Shown one piece after another: positions 29,316-37,679 of a stretch of 64,000 nt of DNA (positions are counted from its first letter, which is position 1; each line of letters opens with the position of its first letter). Source of the DNA: AWTP1-13 sp033764875 (GTDB lineage: Bacteria > Pseudomonadota > Alphaproteobacteria > Rhizobiales > Hyphomicrobiaceae); NCBI GenBank assembly GCA_033764875.1, contig JANRIO010000059.1, positions 9,606 to 73,605 on the forward strand. Reading direction: 5' to 3'. Both the position numbers and the translations under genes were made by a program. The notes beneath the pieces are model-generated. The model had not been told where the DNA came from. It saw only the letters and a list, made by a program, of their open reading frames with translations, and did no database searches.

Positions 29316-29472
29316 TCAGCCCGTCGGCGCGGGACGCAGCTGTTTTGCCGGCAGCCGCCGTTGACAAGCCGGCGCGGCAGGGGACACTCCTGGCCTCGAA
29401 CGCGCGCTTCGCCATGATCCTGTCGCCGGCATCGGCGTCCATGACCCAAAGCGCGCCAACAGGAGATGCCGC

Positions 29473-30918
29473 ATGGCAGACGCGACAGCCGCCGCCAAGC
29501 CCAAGCCTGCCGCTCCCGTCGACGATGTCGTCGCCCCGCTTCTGGCCCGGGCCAGGACGGCCATGGCCGTCTACGCGCGCGAGATCGAGGCCAAGGGCCA
29601 GGCCCGCATCGACGAGGCCGTGACCGCGCTCGCCTGGTCCATCTACAAGCCCGAGAATGCGCGCCGCCTCGCCGAGATCGCCGTCGAGGTGACGGGCATC
29701 GGCGAGGTCGAGAGCAAGGTCATCAAGAACACACGCAAGACCTTCGGCACCCTGCGCGACCTGCTGCGTGTGAAGTCGACGGGCATCATCGAGGAGATTC
29801 CGGAGAAGGGCATCGTCAAGTGGGCCAAGCCCGTGGGCGTCGTCGGCGCCGTGACGCCCTCGACCAACCCCTCGGCCACCCCCGTCAACAAGGCCATGAT
29901 GGCGCTCAAGGGCGGCAATGCCATCATCATTGCCCCGCCGCCGACGGCCTGGGCCGCCACCAACCCCACCGTCGACGGCATGCGCGCCGAGCTGAAGAGG
30001 ATCGGCCTGCCGGAGGACCTGGTGCAGATCCTGCCCGCCCCCGTGACGCGGGAGGCGACAACCCGGCTGATGGAGCTGTCCGACCTCGTCGTCGTCACCG
30101 GCAGCCAGGTCAACGTCAAGCAGGCCTACAAGTCGGGCAAGCCGGCGCTCGGCGTCGGCCTCGGCAACGCGCCGGTGATCATCGATGCCTCCGCCGACCT
30201 CGCCGGCGCGGCCCGCCTCATCATGCTGTCGAAGACCTTCGACCACGCCACCTCGTGCTCCTCGGAGAATGCCGTCGTCATCCTCGACAAGGTCTACGAT
30301 GCGGCCATCCGGGCCCTCGAGGCCGAGGGCGGCTACATGGCGACGCCTGCCGAGCGCACCCGCATCGTCGAGCGGCTGTGGCTGGACGGCAAGCTCAACC
30401 GCGCCGTCATCGCGCAGGGCCCCGAGGCCCTCGTCGACGTCTTCGAGCTGTCACCGAAGGCGAAGGGCTGCAAGTTCGTGCTCGTCGAGGAGACCGGCAC
30501 CGGCAAGGCCTATCCGCTCTCGGGCGAGAAGCTCTCCCTCGTCCTCACGGTCTATCGCGCGCGCGACTTCCAGGACGCCAAGCGCATCGTCCGCGACATT
30601 CTCGAGTACCAGGGCAAGGGCCACTCCTGCGGCATCCACACGGCCGATCCGGAGCACGCGCGCGAGCTGGCCCGCGACATCGACGTGGTCCGCGTCCTCG
30701 TCAACCAGGCTCACACCTTCGGCAACGGCGGCGGCTTCGACAACGGCCTGCCCTTCACGCTGTCGATGGGCTGCGGTACCTGGCAGGCCAACTCTCTGTC
30801 CGAGAATCTCAACTGGCGCTGCTTCGTCAACATCACGCATCTCGTGACGACCATCCCCGAGGACAAGCCGAGCGAGGAGGCCCTGTTCGGCCCCTACTGG
30901 GCCAAGTACGGCAAGTAG
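29473..30918 (+). CDS. CoA-acylating aldehyde dehydrogenase (sulfoacetaldehyde dehydrogenase-like)
   Basis: 481 aa acylating member of the aldehyde dehydrogenase superfamily, interconverting an acyl-CoA and an aldehyde with NAD(P)H. Catalytic Cys is C262 in HATSCSSENAVV. GVVGAVTPSTNPSATPVNKAMMALKGGNAII is the cofactor-site region, and the C-terminus carries GTWQANSLSENLNW as in AdhE/EutE relatives. The overall layout reminds me of SauS, the acylating sulfoacetaldehyde dehydrogenase, but succinate-semialdehyde or other short acyl substrates remain possible. A CoA ligase follows after 45 nt, so the pair could activate and reduce a carboxylic acid, or run in reverse. Confidence 0.85.
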   Translation: MADATAAAKPKPAAPVDDVVAPLLARARTAMAVYAREIEAKGQARIDEAVTALAWSIYKPENARRLAEIAVEVTGIGEVESKVIKNTRKTFGTLRDLLRVKSTGIIEEIPEKGIVKWAKPVGVVGAVTPSTNPSATPVNKAMMALKGGNAIIIAPPPTAWAATNPTVDGMRAELKRIGLPEDLVQILPAPVTREATTRLMELSDLVVVTGSQVNVKQAYKSGKPALGVGLGNAPVIIDASADLAGAARLIMLSKTFDHATSCSSENAVVILDKVYDAAIRALEAEGGYMATPAERTRIVERLWLDGKLNRAVIAQGPEALVDVFELSPKAKGCKFVLVEETGTGKAYPLSGEKLSLVLTVYRARDFQDAKRIVRDILEYQGKGHSCGIHTADPEHARELARDIDVVRVLVNQAHTFGNGGGFDNGLPFTLSMGCGTWQANSLSENLNWRCFVNITHLVTTIPEDKPSEEALFGPYWAKYGK

Positions 30919-30963
30919 GCCCGGCCCCGGACCGGTCCTCAGGAAGCCCAGGAGCGCCCGATC

Positions 30964-32097
30964 GTGAACTTCGAGGAGCATGCGGCCAAGCCCCTGCTGC
31001 GCGCCGTCGGCATCGAGACGCCGGCCGGCCGCTTGGCCACAACGGCCGACGAGGCTGCCGCCGCCGCGGCGGCCATCGGCCCCTGCGTTGTGAAGGCGCA
31101 GGTGCCGACCGGCAAGCGCGGCAAGGCCGGCGGCATCAGGCTCGCGGGCGATGCCGACGAGGCCCGCCGCCACGCAGCAGACATCCTGCGCCTCAGCATC
31201 GCCGACTATCCCGTCACGCGCGTGCTGGTGGAGGCGCAGGTGCCGATCGCGCACGAGATGTACGCCGCCGTCCTCAACGATCCGGCGAGCAAGGGGCCGC
31301 TCCTGCTGTTCTCGGCCGAGGGCGGCATGGACGTCGAGGAGATTGCCGCCACCCGCCCCCACGCCCTGATCCGCGTGCCCGTCGACATTCGCAAGGGTCT
31401 GCAGCCGGCCGTGCTCGAGGCCGCACTGCCGCCCGCCTTGCCCTGCGATCGCGGCGCTCTCGTCGACCTGCTCACACGGCTCTATGCCGCCTACGCCGAG
31501 AACGACGCCGAGCTGATCGAGATCAACCCGCTCGTCGTCACCGCCGACGGAAGGCTCCTCGCGCTCGACTGCAAGCTCACCCTCGACGACAGCGCCGTGC
31601 CCCGCCGGCAGGCGCTCAGCCTTTCCGGCACGCCCGACAGGCTGACGGCGCTCGAGACGCGCGCCGGCGCGCTCGGCCTCAAGTTCATCGAGCTCGACGG
31701 TGCCGTCGGCGTCCTCGCCAACGGCGCCGGCCTCACCATGACCACCATGGATGCCATCCGCCACTACGGCGGCGCGCCGGCCAATTTCATGGAGATCGGC
31801 GGCGAGAGCTACACCAAGGCCAAGCCCGCCCTCGAGATCGTGCTCGCCAACCCGAATGTGCGGTGCCTGCTCGTCAATTTCTGCGGCGCCTTCGCCCGCA
31901 CGGACGTGATGGCCGGCGGCGTCATCGACGCGTGGCTCGCCCTCAAGCCCTCGGTACCGGTGTTCTTCACCATCCACGGCACCGGCGAGGACGAGGCCGT
32001 CGCCATGGTCAGGGAGCGCCTGGGCATCGAGCCCTTCGACCTGATGGACGATGCGGTGAAGGCGGCCGTGGCTGCCGCGAGCGGAGCCCGGCCATGA
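30964..32097 (+). CDS. ADP-forming acyl-CoA ligase, beta subunit (SucC-like)
   Basis: 377 aa. ATP-grasp domain (about 1-230) starting MNFEEHAAKPLLRAVGIETP, with VVKAQVPTGKRGKAGGIRLA at the nucleotide site and ELIEINPLVV as the metal-binding segment. A ligase/CoA domain (about 240-365) contains NGAGLTMTTMDAIRHYGGAPANFMEIGG. This is the layout of succinyl-CoA synthetase beta, but sequence details (short lids, ALSLSGTPDRLTALE insert) suggest a paralogue rather than the TCA-cycle enzyme. Start is GTG at 30964 after CAGGAG. Its stop overlaps the alpha-subunit start (ATGA). Confidence 0.9.
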   Translation: MNFEEHAAKPLLRAVGIETPAGRLATTADEAAAAAAAIGPCVVKAQVPTGKRGKAGGIRLAGDADEARRHAADILRLSIADYPVTRVLVEAQVPIAHEMYAAVLNDPASKGPLLLFSAEGGMDVEEIAATRPHALIRVPVDIRKGLQPAVLEAALPPALPCDRGALVDLLTRLYAAYAENDAELIEINPLVVTADGRLLALDCKLTLDDSAVPRRQALSLSGTPDRLTALETRAGALGLKFIELDGAVGVLANGAGLTMTTMDAIRHYGGAPANFMEIGGESYTKAKPALEIVLANPNVRCLLVNFCGAFARTDVMAGGVIDAWLALKPSVPVFFTIHGTGEDEAVAMVRERLGIEPFDLMDDAVKAAVAAASGARP

Positions 32098-32966
32098 TCA
32101 TCAGGCGCAGCGAGACGGTGCTCGTGCAGGGCATCACCGGCAAGCAGGGCACCTTCTGGTCCGAGCGCATGCGCGACTACGGCACCCGCATCATCGGCGG
32201 CGTCAACCCCAAGCGCGCGGGCGAGACCCACCTCGATCTTCCCGTATGGGCGACGGCGCGCGCGGCGGCCAAGGAGACCAACGTCGACGTCGCCGTCATG
32301 TTTATCCCGCCCATGGGCGTCAAGGAGGCGGCGCTCGACGCCATCGACGCCGGCATCGGCAAGATCGTCTGCCTCACCGAGCACGTGCCCGTGCATGACA
32401 CCATGTACGTGCTCGCCGCCGCGCGCGAGCGCGGTGCCCGCCTCATCGGGCCCAACACGGCCGGCGTGGTGACCGTCGACGAGTGCTTCGTCGGCTTCAT
32501 GCCGGCCTTCAACCCCCGCGTCTTCCGCAAGGGCTCCGTCGGCGTCGTCTCCCGCTCGGGCTCCCTCGGCACGCTCCTGTGCCTCAACCTGGTGCAGGCG
32601 GGCCTCGGCGTCAGCGCCTTCGTCGGCATCGGTGGCGACCCCATCATCGGCACCACCACCAGGGACGCGCTGATGTCGCTCGACGCTGATCCGGACACGG
32701 CCGCCGTTGCCCTCGTCGGCGAGATCGGCGGCGCCATGGAGGAGGAGGCGGCCGAGTACGCGCGGACCATGACGAAGCCCGTCGCCGCCTTCATCGCCGG
32801 CGCGGCTTCCCCGCCCGGCAAGAAGATGGGTCATGCCGGTGCCATCGTCATGGGCGACAAGGGCAGCTACGCCGGCAAGCGGGCGGCGCTCGAGGCTGCA
32901 GGCGTGCGCGTCTGTGCCACGCCCAGCGCCGTCGCAGATGATTTGCGCCAGCGGCTGGCCCGTTGA
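32094..32966 (+). CDS. ADP-forming acyl-CoA ligase, alpha subunit (SucD-like)
   Basis: 290 aa. Rossmann CoA-binding domain with VQGITGKQGTFWSERM (10-26), and the phosphohistidine H247 in KMGHAGAIV. It forms an acyl-phosphate/phosphohistidine ligase with the preceding beta subunit. Relatives include succinate-, malate- and sulfoacetate-CoA ligases; substrate choice cannot be read from the sequence. The start overlaps the beta-subunit stop by 4 nt. The frame is open far upstream through both preceding genes, but only this start gives the family N-terminus. Confidence 0.92.
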   Translation: MIIRRSETVLVQGITGKQGTFWSERMRDYGTRIIGGVNPKRAGETHLDLPVWATARAAAKETNVDVAVMFIPPMGVKEAALDAIDAGIGKIVCLTEHVPVHDTMYVLAAARERGARLIGPNTAGVVTVDECFVGFMPAFNPRVFRKGSVGVVSRSGSLGTLLCLNLVQAGLGVSAFVGIGGDPIIGTTTRDALMSLDADPDTAAVALVGEIGGAMEEEAAEYARTMTKPVAAFIAGAASPPGKKMGHAGAIVMGDKGSYAGKRAALEAAGVRVCATPSAVADDLRQRLAR

Positions 32967-33035
32967 CGTCGCCTGTCACGGCTCCCTGCACTATGCTGCG
33001 GCAGGTGAAAACATCGCCGCGGAGGTAAAGCCGGC

Positions 33036-33653
33036 ATGATCAAGGTCTACGGGCGCGCCAACTCGATCAACGTGCGCAGGGTGCTGTGGATGCTCGACGA
33101 GGTCGGCGAGCCCTTCCAGCGCGAGGATTGGGGGCGCGGCTATCGCCCGACCGACGACCCCGTCTTCCAGGCCATCAACCCGGTCGGCGTCGTCCCCGTC
33201 ATCGACGACGGCGATTTCCGCCTGCGCGAGAGCAACTCCATCGTCCGCTACCTCGCCCGCAAGCACAATCGGCTCGATCTCTACCCCGACGACCTGCGCA
33301 CGCGCGCGCGCATCGAGAGCTTCATGGACTGGTCCTCGACCGATTTCGCCCGCGGCATGACGCCGGTGTTCCACTCCCTCGTCGTCAAGAATCCGGCCTA
33401 CGCCGGTCAGGTCGAGTCCGGCGCGCAGGAATGGGCGCGGCAGATGGGCGTGCTGGACGCGCACCTTCGCGCCGGCGGCCCGCATGTGATGGGCGACAGC
33501 TTCACCATCGCCGACATCCCCGTTGGCCTCGTCGTCAACCGCTGGTATGGCATCGACTTCCCGAAGCCGGAATTTGCTGCAGTTGCTGCCTACTATGAGC
33601 AATTGTCGCAGCGGCCCGCCTACCGGACGCATGGCCGCAACGGCGCGCCTTGA
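33036..33653 (+). CDS. Glutathione S-transferase family protein
   Basis: 205 aa. The thioredoxin-like N-domain, IKVYGRANSINVRRVLWMLDEVGEPFQRE, ends with the glutathione-binding NPVGVVPVIDDGDFRLRESNSIVRYLA. The helical C-domain carries the DSFTIADIPVG N-cap motif. Substrate unknown. It sits 69 nt after the CoA ligase, preceded by GGAGG, and may be co-transcribed. Confidence 0.92.
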   Translation: MIKVYGRANSINVRRVLWMLDEVGEPFQREDWGRGYRPTDDPVFQAINPVGVVPVIDDGDFRLRESNSIVRYLARKHNRLDLYPDDLRTRARIESFMDWSSTDFARGMTPVFHSLVVKNPAYAGQVESGAQEWARQMGVLDAHLRAGGPHVMGDSFTIADIPVGLVVNRWYGIDFPKPEFAAVAAYYEQLSQRPAYRTHGRNGAP

Positions 33654-33739
33654 CCTGCAGCCGGGCCCCGCCGACAGTCGTTTCGATCGGCTGCCGCGCG
33701 GCCCCGGGACGAGATCCTCGGACGATGCCACCGGCGCGA

Positions 33740-34252
33740 ATGGTGACACCCAAGATGCGTTGCTGGAGGAAAATCGTCTGTCTGCTTCTCGCGCTGCCGG
33801 CGGCCGGCGCGGCGCACGCGCAGGAGTATTGCATCGCCTGCACTGACCCGGGTGCGGTCTATCGCTGCGTCATCGACAATGCTCAGCCGGGCGGAGCAAC
33901 GCCGCTGCAGACGCTGTGCATCGCCGCCATGACCAAGGCCGGCAAGCATGCCTCCTGCGCCATCAAGCGCGGCACGGTGTTTGACTGCACCGGTCCGGTC
34001 AAGCGCGTGCCGTGGGCGCCTGTCGCGGGCGAGGTGGCGCCCGGAAAGGCCGAGGCCGTGAAGGAGCCCGATCTGAAGGAGCCGCCCAAGACCGTGGAGG
34101 AGATGGCCGGTCGCGCCAACAAGAAGACGGTCGAGGACATGAAGAAGGCCGGCGAGACCATGACGCAGGGCGCCAAGAGCGTTGGCGAGGGTGTCTCCAA
34201 CGCCACCAAGAAGACGTGGGAGTGCCTGTCGTCGCTGTTCTCCAAGTGCTGA
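33740..34252 (+). CDS. Secreted cysteine-containing protein of unknown function
   Basis: 170 aa from ATG 33740 (an ATG five codons on is an alternative). A signal peptide (RKIVCLLLALPAAGAAHAQ) is followed by a domain with six cysteines (YCIACTDPGAVYRCVIDN, LCIAAMTKAGKHASC, VFDC). After that comes a Lys/Glu-rich helical region (EEMAGRANKKTVEDMKKAGETM) and a final WECLSSLFSKC. The cysteine spacing suggests disulfides in the periplasm. No named family comes to mind. Confidence 0.68.
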   Translation: MVTPKMRCWRKIVCLLLALPAAGAAHAQEYCIACTDPGAVYRCVIDNAQPGGATPLQTLCIAAMTKAGKHASCAIKRGTVFDCTGPVKRVPWAPVAGEVAPGKAEAVKEPDLKEPPKTVEEMAGRANKKTVEDMKKAGETMTQGAKSVGEGVSNATKKTWECLSSLFSKC

Positions 34253-34406
34253 CCCCGACGCATCTCTCTCCCGCCGGTCGTTCGCGGCGGCAGCACTGCA
34301 CGCTTTCCACATGACGCGCCGGCCCCCATGGATTGTCGGCATTGCTTTGCGGTATTGAGCGGCCGAGCCCACGCGAGCCGCATGACAATGTCTTGAGATT
34401 GATCTG

Positions 34407-34967
34407 ATGTGGATGTTTCGTTTCACGCTGCTCTGTGCAGCGCTATTGGGACTCCCAGCCGGCTACTACGCGACGTCGGCGTTTCTCCAGCGGCAGGAAG
34501 CTCAGAGCAGAAGCCCGCCCAGATCCGTGCTCTATGCGCCCAGCACCCGCAACCGCGAGAAAGCCTTCCTGAAGTCCGGCTGGTCCGGTGTCGAGGACTG
34601 GGGCGTGTGGAGCGTGGGAAGCCGCTCCGAGGTCGAGGTCTCGGTCCCCGCCGCGAGGTCCGATGTCGAGTTCGAGTTGCTTGCGAGCCCGTTCACGAAT
34701 GCCGACCGCGTGCCGACGCAGGTTGTCGCCGTCGAGGTGAATGGGACGGCGGTCACCGAGCTCACGTACCCCAACAGGGAAGGGGCTCAGGCGATCAGGA
34801 GATTCACGGTTCCGAATGCGGTCATTCGCCGTCGGGAGCCTGTGAGGATCGCGTTTCTCGTGCGATTTCCGACTGCACCCTTTGACATCGGTGCCGGCGA
34901 CGATCGGCGCCAGCTCGGGCTGGGGCTGATCCATCTCTTGGTCCAATACTACGACAAGGACGACTAG
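34407..34967 (+). CDS. Exported protein of unknown function
   Basis: 186 aa. One N-terminal hydrophobic segment (FRFTLLCAALLGLPAGYYATSAF) acts as signal or anchor. The mature part looks all-beta (VWSVGSRSEVEVSVP, VVAVEVNGTAVTELTYPN, EPVRIAFLVRFP), resembling a sugar-binding-type sandwich. Codon choice is slightly less GC-biased than its neighbours. Function not assigned. Confidence 0.62.
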   Translation: MWMFRFTLLCAALLGLPAGYYATSAFLQRQEAQSRSPPRSVLYAPSTRNREKAFLKSGWSGVEDWGVWSVGSRSEVEVSVPAARSDVEFELLASPFTNADRVPTQVVAVEVNGTAVTELTYPNREGAQAIRRFTVPNAVIRRREPVRIAFLVRFPTAPFDIGAGDDRRQLGLGLIHLLVQYYDKDD

Positions 34968-35091
34968 CGGACCGGCGCTGCTGTGGCCCGGCAGATTGCC
35001 TCGCACCAAGCCGCAAGGTGCGCAGTTGAGCCCGATCGAGCACTTCCGGCTCGAGCCAAGGCAATGCGTTGTCGTCGCGCAGCGCCGCGGA

Positions 35092-35361
35092 TCAATTGAT
35101 CCGCAGCCACTCGCGCGCCTGGCGCTGCGCCTCGGCAACCTGCTGCCGGCTCATCTCGCGCGCGATCTCCATGCGGTAGCGCTTGGCCTCGGCGTTGCCG
35201 CGCATCGCGGCCAGGTTGAACCACTTGTGTGCGCTGACGAGATCCATCTCGACATCGCGGCCTGCGCAGTACATGAGGCCGAGCTCGAACAGCGCGTCGG
35301 CCGACTGGCCGGCGGGCATGATCTCGCTGTTGAGGAATGCAATCGACTCAAAACGTGCCAT
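35092..35361 (-). CDS. Sel1-repeat-type small protein
   Basis: 89 aa with one clear Sel1-like unit: ALFELGLMYCAGRDVEMDLVSAHKWFNLAAMRGNAEAKRYR. The C-terminal helix is basic (EMSRQQVAEAQRQAREWLRIN). Sel1 units mediate protein contacts. No signal peptide. Such one-unit proteins are common in Hyphomicrobiales. Confidence 0.8.
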   Translation of the reverse strand: MARFESIAFLNSEIMPAGQSADALFELGLMYCAGRDVEMDLVSAHKWFNLAAMRGNAEAKRYRMEIAREMSRQQVAEAQRQAREWLRIN

Positions 35362-35782
35362 TGGTCCTACCCCTGTTCTCGTGACGCAAAACCGTGCGAT
35401 GCATCTCCCATCGCATGAGAGCCGGCATTGCTCTGTTCGGCGGGGAACACCCGTTTTCCGCGCTCCCCTCGGCGGACCATGATCTATGGGAGCGGATTAA
35501 ATCGCGTAAATTTTGACGCAATTACAAGGGATTATATTGCTAACTGCAGGCTAATGCTGACCTCCGGTCGTGTCGATTCGGGCCATTCTTCCTGATCCTG
35601 GATGCCGCTTAACCGATCCTTGGCCTCTCCGTTAACCGCTCATTCACCATCCCTTCAGGTCCTGCGACGCACTCTGTCAACAGCCTGCAATTTTGATGTT
35701 GCACTGTGGCTCTCGGGCGATAAGGTTACTTGAGAGTACGAAAGGCGGGGGCCGTTACGTCACTCGGGGAAGGGGGTCTTCC
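35362..35782. other. AT-richer intergenic region with possible promoters
   Basis: 421 nt without a gene and clearly richer in A+T than its surroundings (35490-35550 and 35640-35720). Two TTAACCG motifs at 35609-35615 and 35632-35638 resemble half-sites of the alphaproteobacterial cell-cycle regulator CtrA. A candidate plus-strand promoter is TTGCAC (35699-35704), 16 nt, TAAGGT (35721-35726), about 55 nt before the lipoprotein start. Both readings are tentative. Confidence 0.35.
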
Positions 35783-36004
35783 ATGACTGGTTTGGGATTG
35801 TGCGCAGCAGTCGTCGCGAGCGTGCTGCTTGCCGGTTGCGCCAACAGCCAGCCCTTCGCGACCGGATTCGCGGGCCCTGCCCAGGCGGCCGAGTTCGAGC
35901 AGGACCCCGCTCAGAAGTCCATGGCCTCGAAGGTGCTTTCGGCAATCGCGCTCGAGCGCGTCACGGGCGCCAAGCCCGATCCGACCCGTCTCGGCGAGCG
36001 CTGA
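35783..36004 (+). CDS. Small lipoprotein
   Basis: 73 aa. MTGLGLCAAVVASVLLAGCANSQ is a lipoprotein signal with lipobox LAGC. The mature 55 residues (FATGFAGPAQAAEFEQDPAQKSMASKVLSAIALERVTG) have no recognised family. The GGGGAAGGGGG before ATG 35783 sets the start. Confidence 0.68.
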   Translation: MTGLGLCAAVVASVLLAGCANSQPFATGFAGPAQAAEFEQDPAQKSMASKVLSAIALERVTGAKPDPTRLGER

Positions 36005-36043
36005 CCCCACCCGCCCGTCTTGCCTGTGTGTGCCGCTTCCAAC

Positions 36044-36084
36044 GGGCGGCTGCTCCTGCCTGAGGCTGCAGGAGCAATCCGCCC
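36044..36084. terminator. Long hairpin between convergent genes
   Basis: GGGCGG plus TGCTCCTGC (36044-36059) pairs with GCAGGAGCA plus CCGCCC (36068-36084), loop of 8 and one small internal bulge. It lies 40 nt after the lipoprotein stop and 24 nt beyond the opposing oxidoreductase stop. It could end transcription both ways. There is no T-tract. Confidence 0.5.
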
Positions 36085-36107
36085 TCGCCAACGATCATCG
36101 CCGAGCT

Positions 36108-37079
36108 TTAAGGCAGAAGAACGATGGACCCGGTGGTCTTGCGGCCTTCCAGGTCGAGATGCGCCTGTGCCGCATCTTTCAGCGCGTAGGTGTGGTTGAC
36201 CTCGATCTTCACGATGCCCTTCGAGACCACGTCGAACAGGTCGTTGGCATTGGCGAGAAGATCCTCGCGCTTGGCGACGTAGGTGCCCAGCGTCGGCCGG
36301 GTCGCATAGAGCGAGCCCTTGGTCGAAAGCACCAGGATGTCGAAATTGGCGATGGCGCCGGACGCGTTGCCGAAGCTCACCCACAGCCCCAGCGGCTTCA
36401 GGCAGTCGAGCGAGCCCGGGAACGTGTCCTTGCCCACCGCATCATAGACCACGTCGCACCCGGCGCCGCCGGTGATCTCCTTCACCCGCTTCACCCAGTC
36501 CTCTGTCTTGTAGTTGATCATGTGCGTGGCGCCGTGCGCCTTGGCGAGCGCGAGCTTCTCCGGCGTGCTGGCCGTGCCGATGATGGTCGCGCCGAGGTGC
36601 TTGGCCCACTGGCACGCGATGAGGCCGATGCCGCCCGCGGCCGCGTGCATGAGCAGCGTCGTCCCCGGCCCCACCTTGTAGGTCTGGCGCAGCAGGTAGC
36701 GCACCGTCATCCCCTGCAGCATCATCGCGGCGGCGGTCTTGTAGTCGATGCTGTCGGGCAGCTTCACGAGCCGCTCCGCGGGCATCAGGCGCTCGCTGGC
36801 ATAGCCGCCGATGACCCCCGCATAGGCTCCCCTGTCGCCGACCTTGAAGTCGGTCACGCCCGGTCCCACGGCCACCACGTCGCCGGCCCCTTCCGAGCCC
36901 GCCACGAACGGCAACGCCAGCTTGTACAGACCCGAGCGCTGGTAGGTATCGATGTAGTTGACCCCGATCGCCCGCTGCCGCAGCTTCACCTGGCCCGGAC
37001 CGGGCTCGCCGACGTCCACGTCCTCGACCTTGAGAACCTCGGGACCACCATGCGCGTGGATGCGGACGACTTGGGCCAT
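36108..37079 (-). CDS. qor: Quinone oxidoreductase (NADPH), Qor type
   Basis: 323 aa. MAQVVRIHAHGGPEVLKVEDVDVGEPGPGQV and RAIGVNYIDTYQRSGLYKLALPF are the QOR signature. The Rossmann motif is LLMHAAAGGIGLIACQWAKHLGATIIGTAS, near residue 147. It catalyses one-electron NADPH reduction of quinones. No zinc-ligand pattern is present, as expected. It is a different subgroup from the gene at 17197. Confidence 0.94.
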   Translation of the reverse strand: MAQVVRIHAHGGPEVLKVEDVDVGEPGPGQVKLRQRAIGVNYIDTYQRSGLYKLALPFVAGSEGAGDVVAVGPGVTDFKVGDRGAYAGVIGGYASERLMPAERLVKLPDSIDYKTAAAMMLQGMTVRYLLRQTYKVGPGTTLLMHAAAGGIGLIACQWAKHLGATIIGTASTPEKLALAKAHGATHMINYKTEDWVKRVKEITGGAGCDVVYDAVGKDTFPGSLDCLKPLGLWVSFGNASGAIANFDILVLSTKGSLYATRPTLGTYVAKREDLLANANDLFDVVSKGIVKIEVNHTYALKDAAQAHLDLEGRKTTGSIVLLP

Positions 37080-37238
37080 GGACGCTTCTCCGATCGGGCT
37101 GTTTCGAGGTGACCGTCGCCCGCCTTTTCAACCGGTCGCGGCGAGGATAGAGGACGTAGAGCCACGTCCCCGCGAGACGCCTTGGCGGCGCCATCGAAGC
37201 GTTCTATGGGCATGCTGCGGCAACCTCAAGAGGAAACG

Positions 37239-37679
37239 ATGCCCGCCCTGCAGTCCATGCGCCTGTCGCCAGCAATGCTCCTTTTCCTGCCCTTCGCGCT
37301 GCTTGGCTGCTCGCTGGGCCAGGATGATCCGCGTGCCGGCTTGTCCTGTCTCGACGACAGCAAGGAATGCATCGACAGCCGCCAGGCGACACTGAAGGGC
37401 ATGCTCGCTGACAAGGATCGCGGCTGGGTGAAGGAGCCGGCGTCTCCCCAGGCCCATGCCTCCGGCGTTCGCCTGTTCGCCTATCGCACGCAGAAGAAAG
37501 AGCTGAGCTGCGAGGAGCTGGCCGCGGGCCGCCGCGAGGCCGACAGCGCCGCCAAGTCCCTGCGCAGCGCCGATGCCAAGGGCCTCTCACCGGCGCAGAT
37601 CGCGCGCGCCACCATGTTCGCCGCCGAGGTCAGCAAAGAGCTCAGCGTCGAGATGAAGGCGCGTCACTGCAAGGCGTGA
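37239..37679 (+). CDS. Putative lipoprotein of unknown function
   Basis: 146 aa. MPALQSMRLSPAMLLFLPFALLGCSLGQ carries a lipobox (LLGC). The mature part has three more cysteines (LSCLDDSKECIDSRQ, LSCEELAAGRRE) and ends KARHCKA. The pattern of conserved cysteines and helices suggests a real family, but I cannot name it. ATG 37239 follows AGAGGAAA. The last 93 nt overlap the convergent phosphodiesterase gene. Confidence 0.68.
   Translation: MPALQSMRLSPAMLLFLPFALLGCSLGQDDPRAGLSCLDDSKECIDSRQATLKGMLADKDRGWVKEPASPQAHASGVRLFAYRTQKKELSCEELAAGRREADSAAKSLRSADAKGLSPAQIARATMFAAEVSKELSVEMKARHCKA

Noticed and set aside
29466..32093. Continuous frame through the acylating dehydrogenase and ligase beta genes into the alpha subunit
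   Set aside because: Only the part from 32094 is family-like. The upstream part is an out-of-frame reading of the two preceding genes.
33036..33653. GST as an enzyme of the adjacent CoA-ligase cassette
   Set aside because: Distance and direction allow co-transcription, but nothing in the sequence ties it to the same substrate, so it is kept separate.
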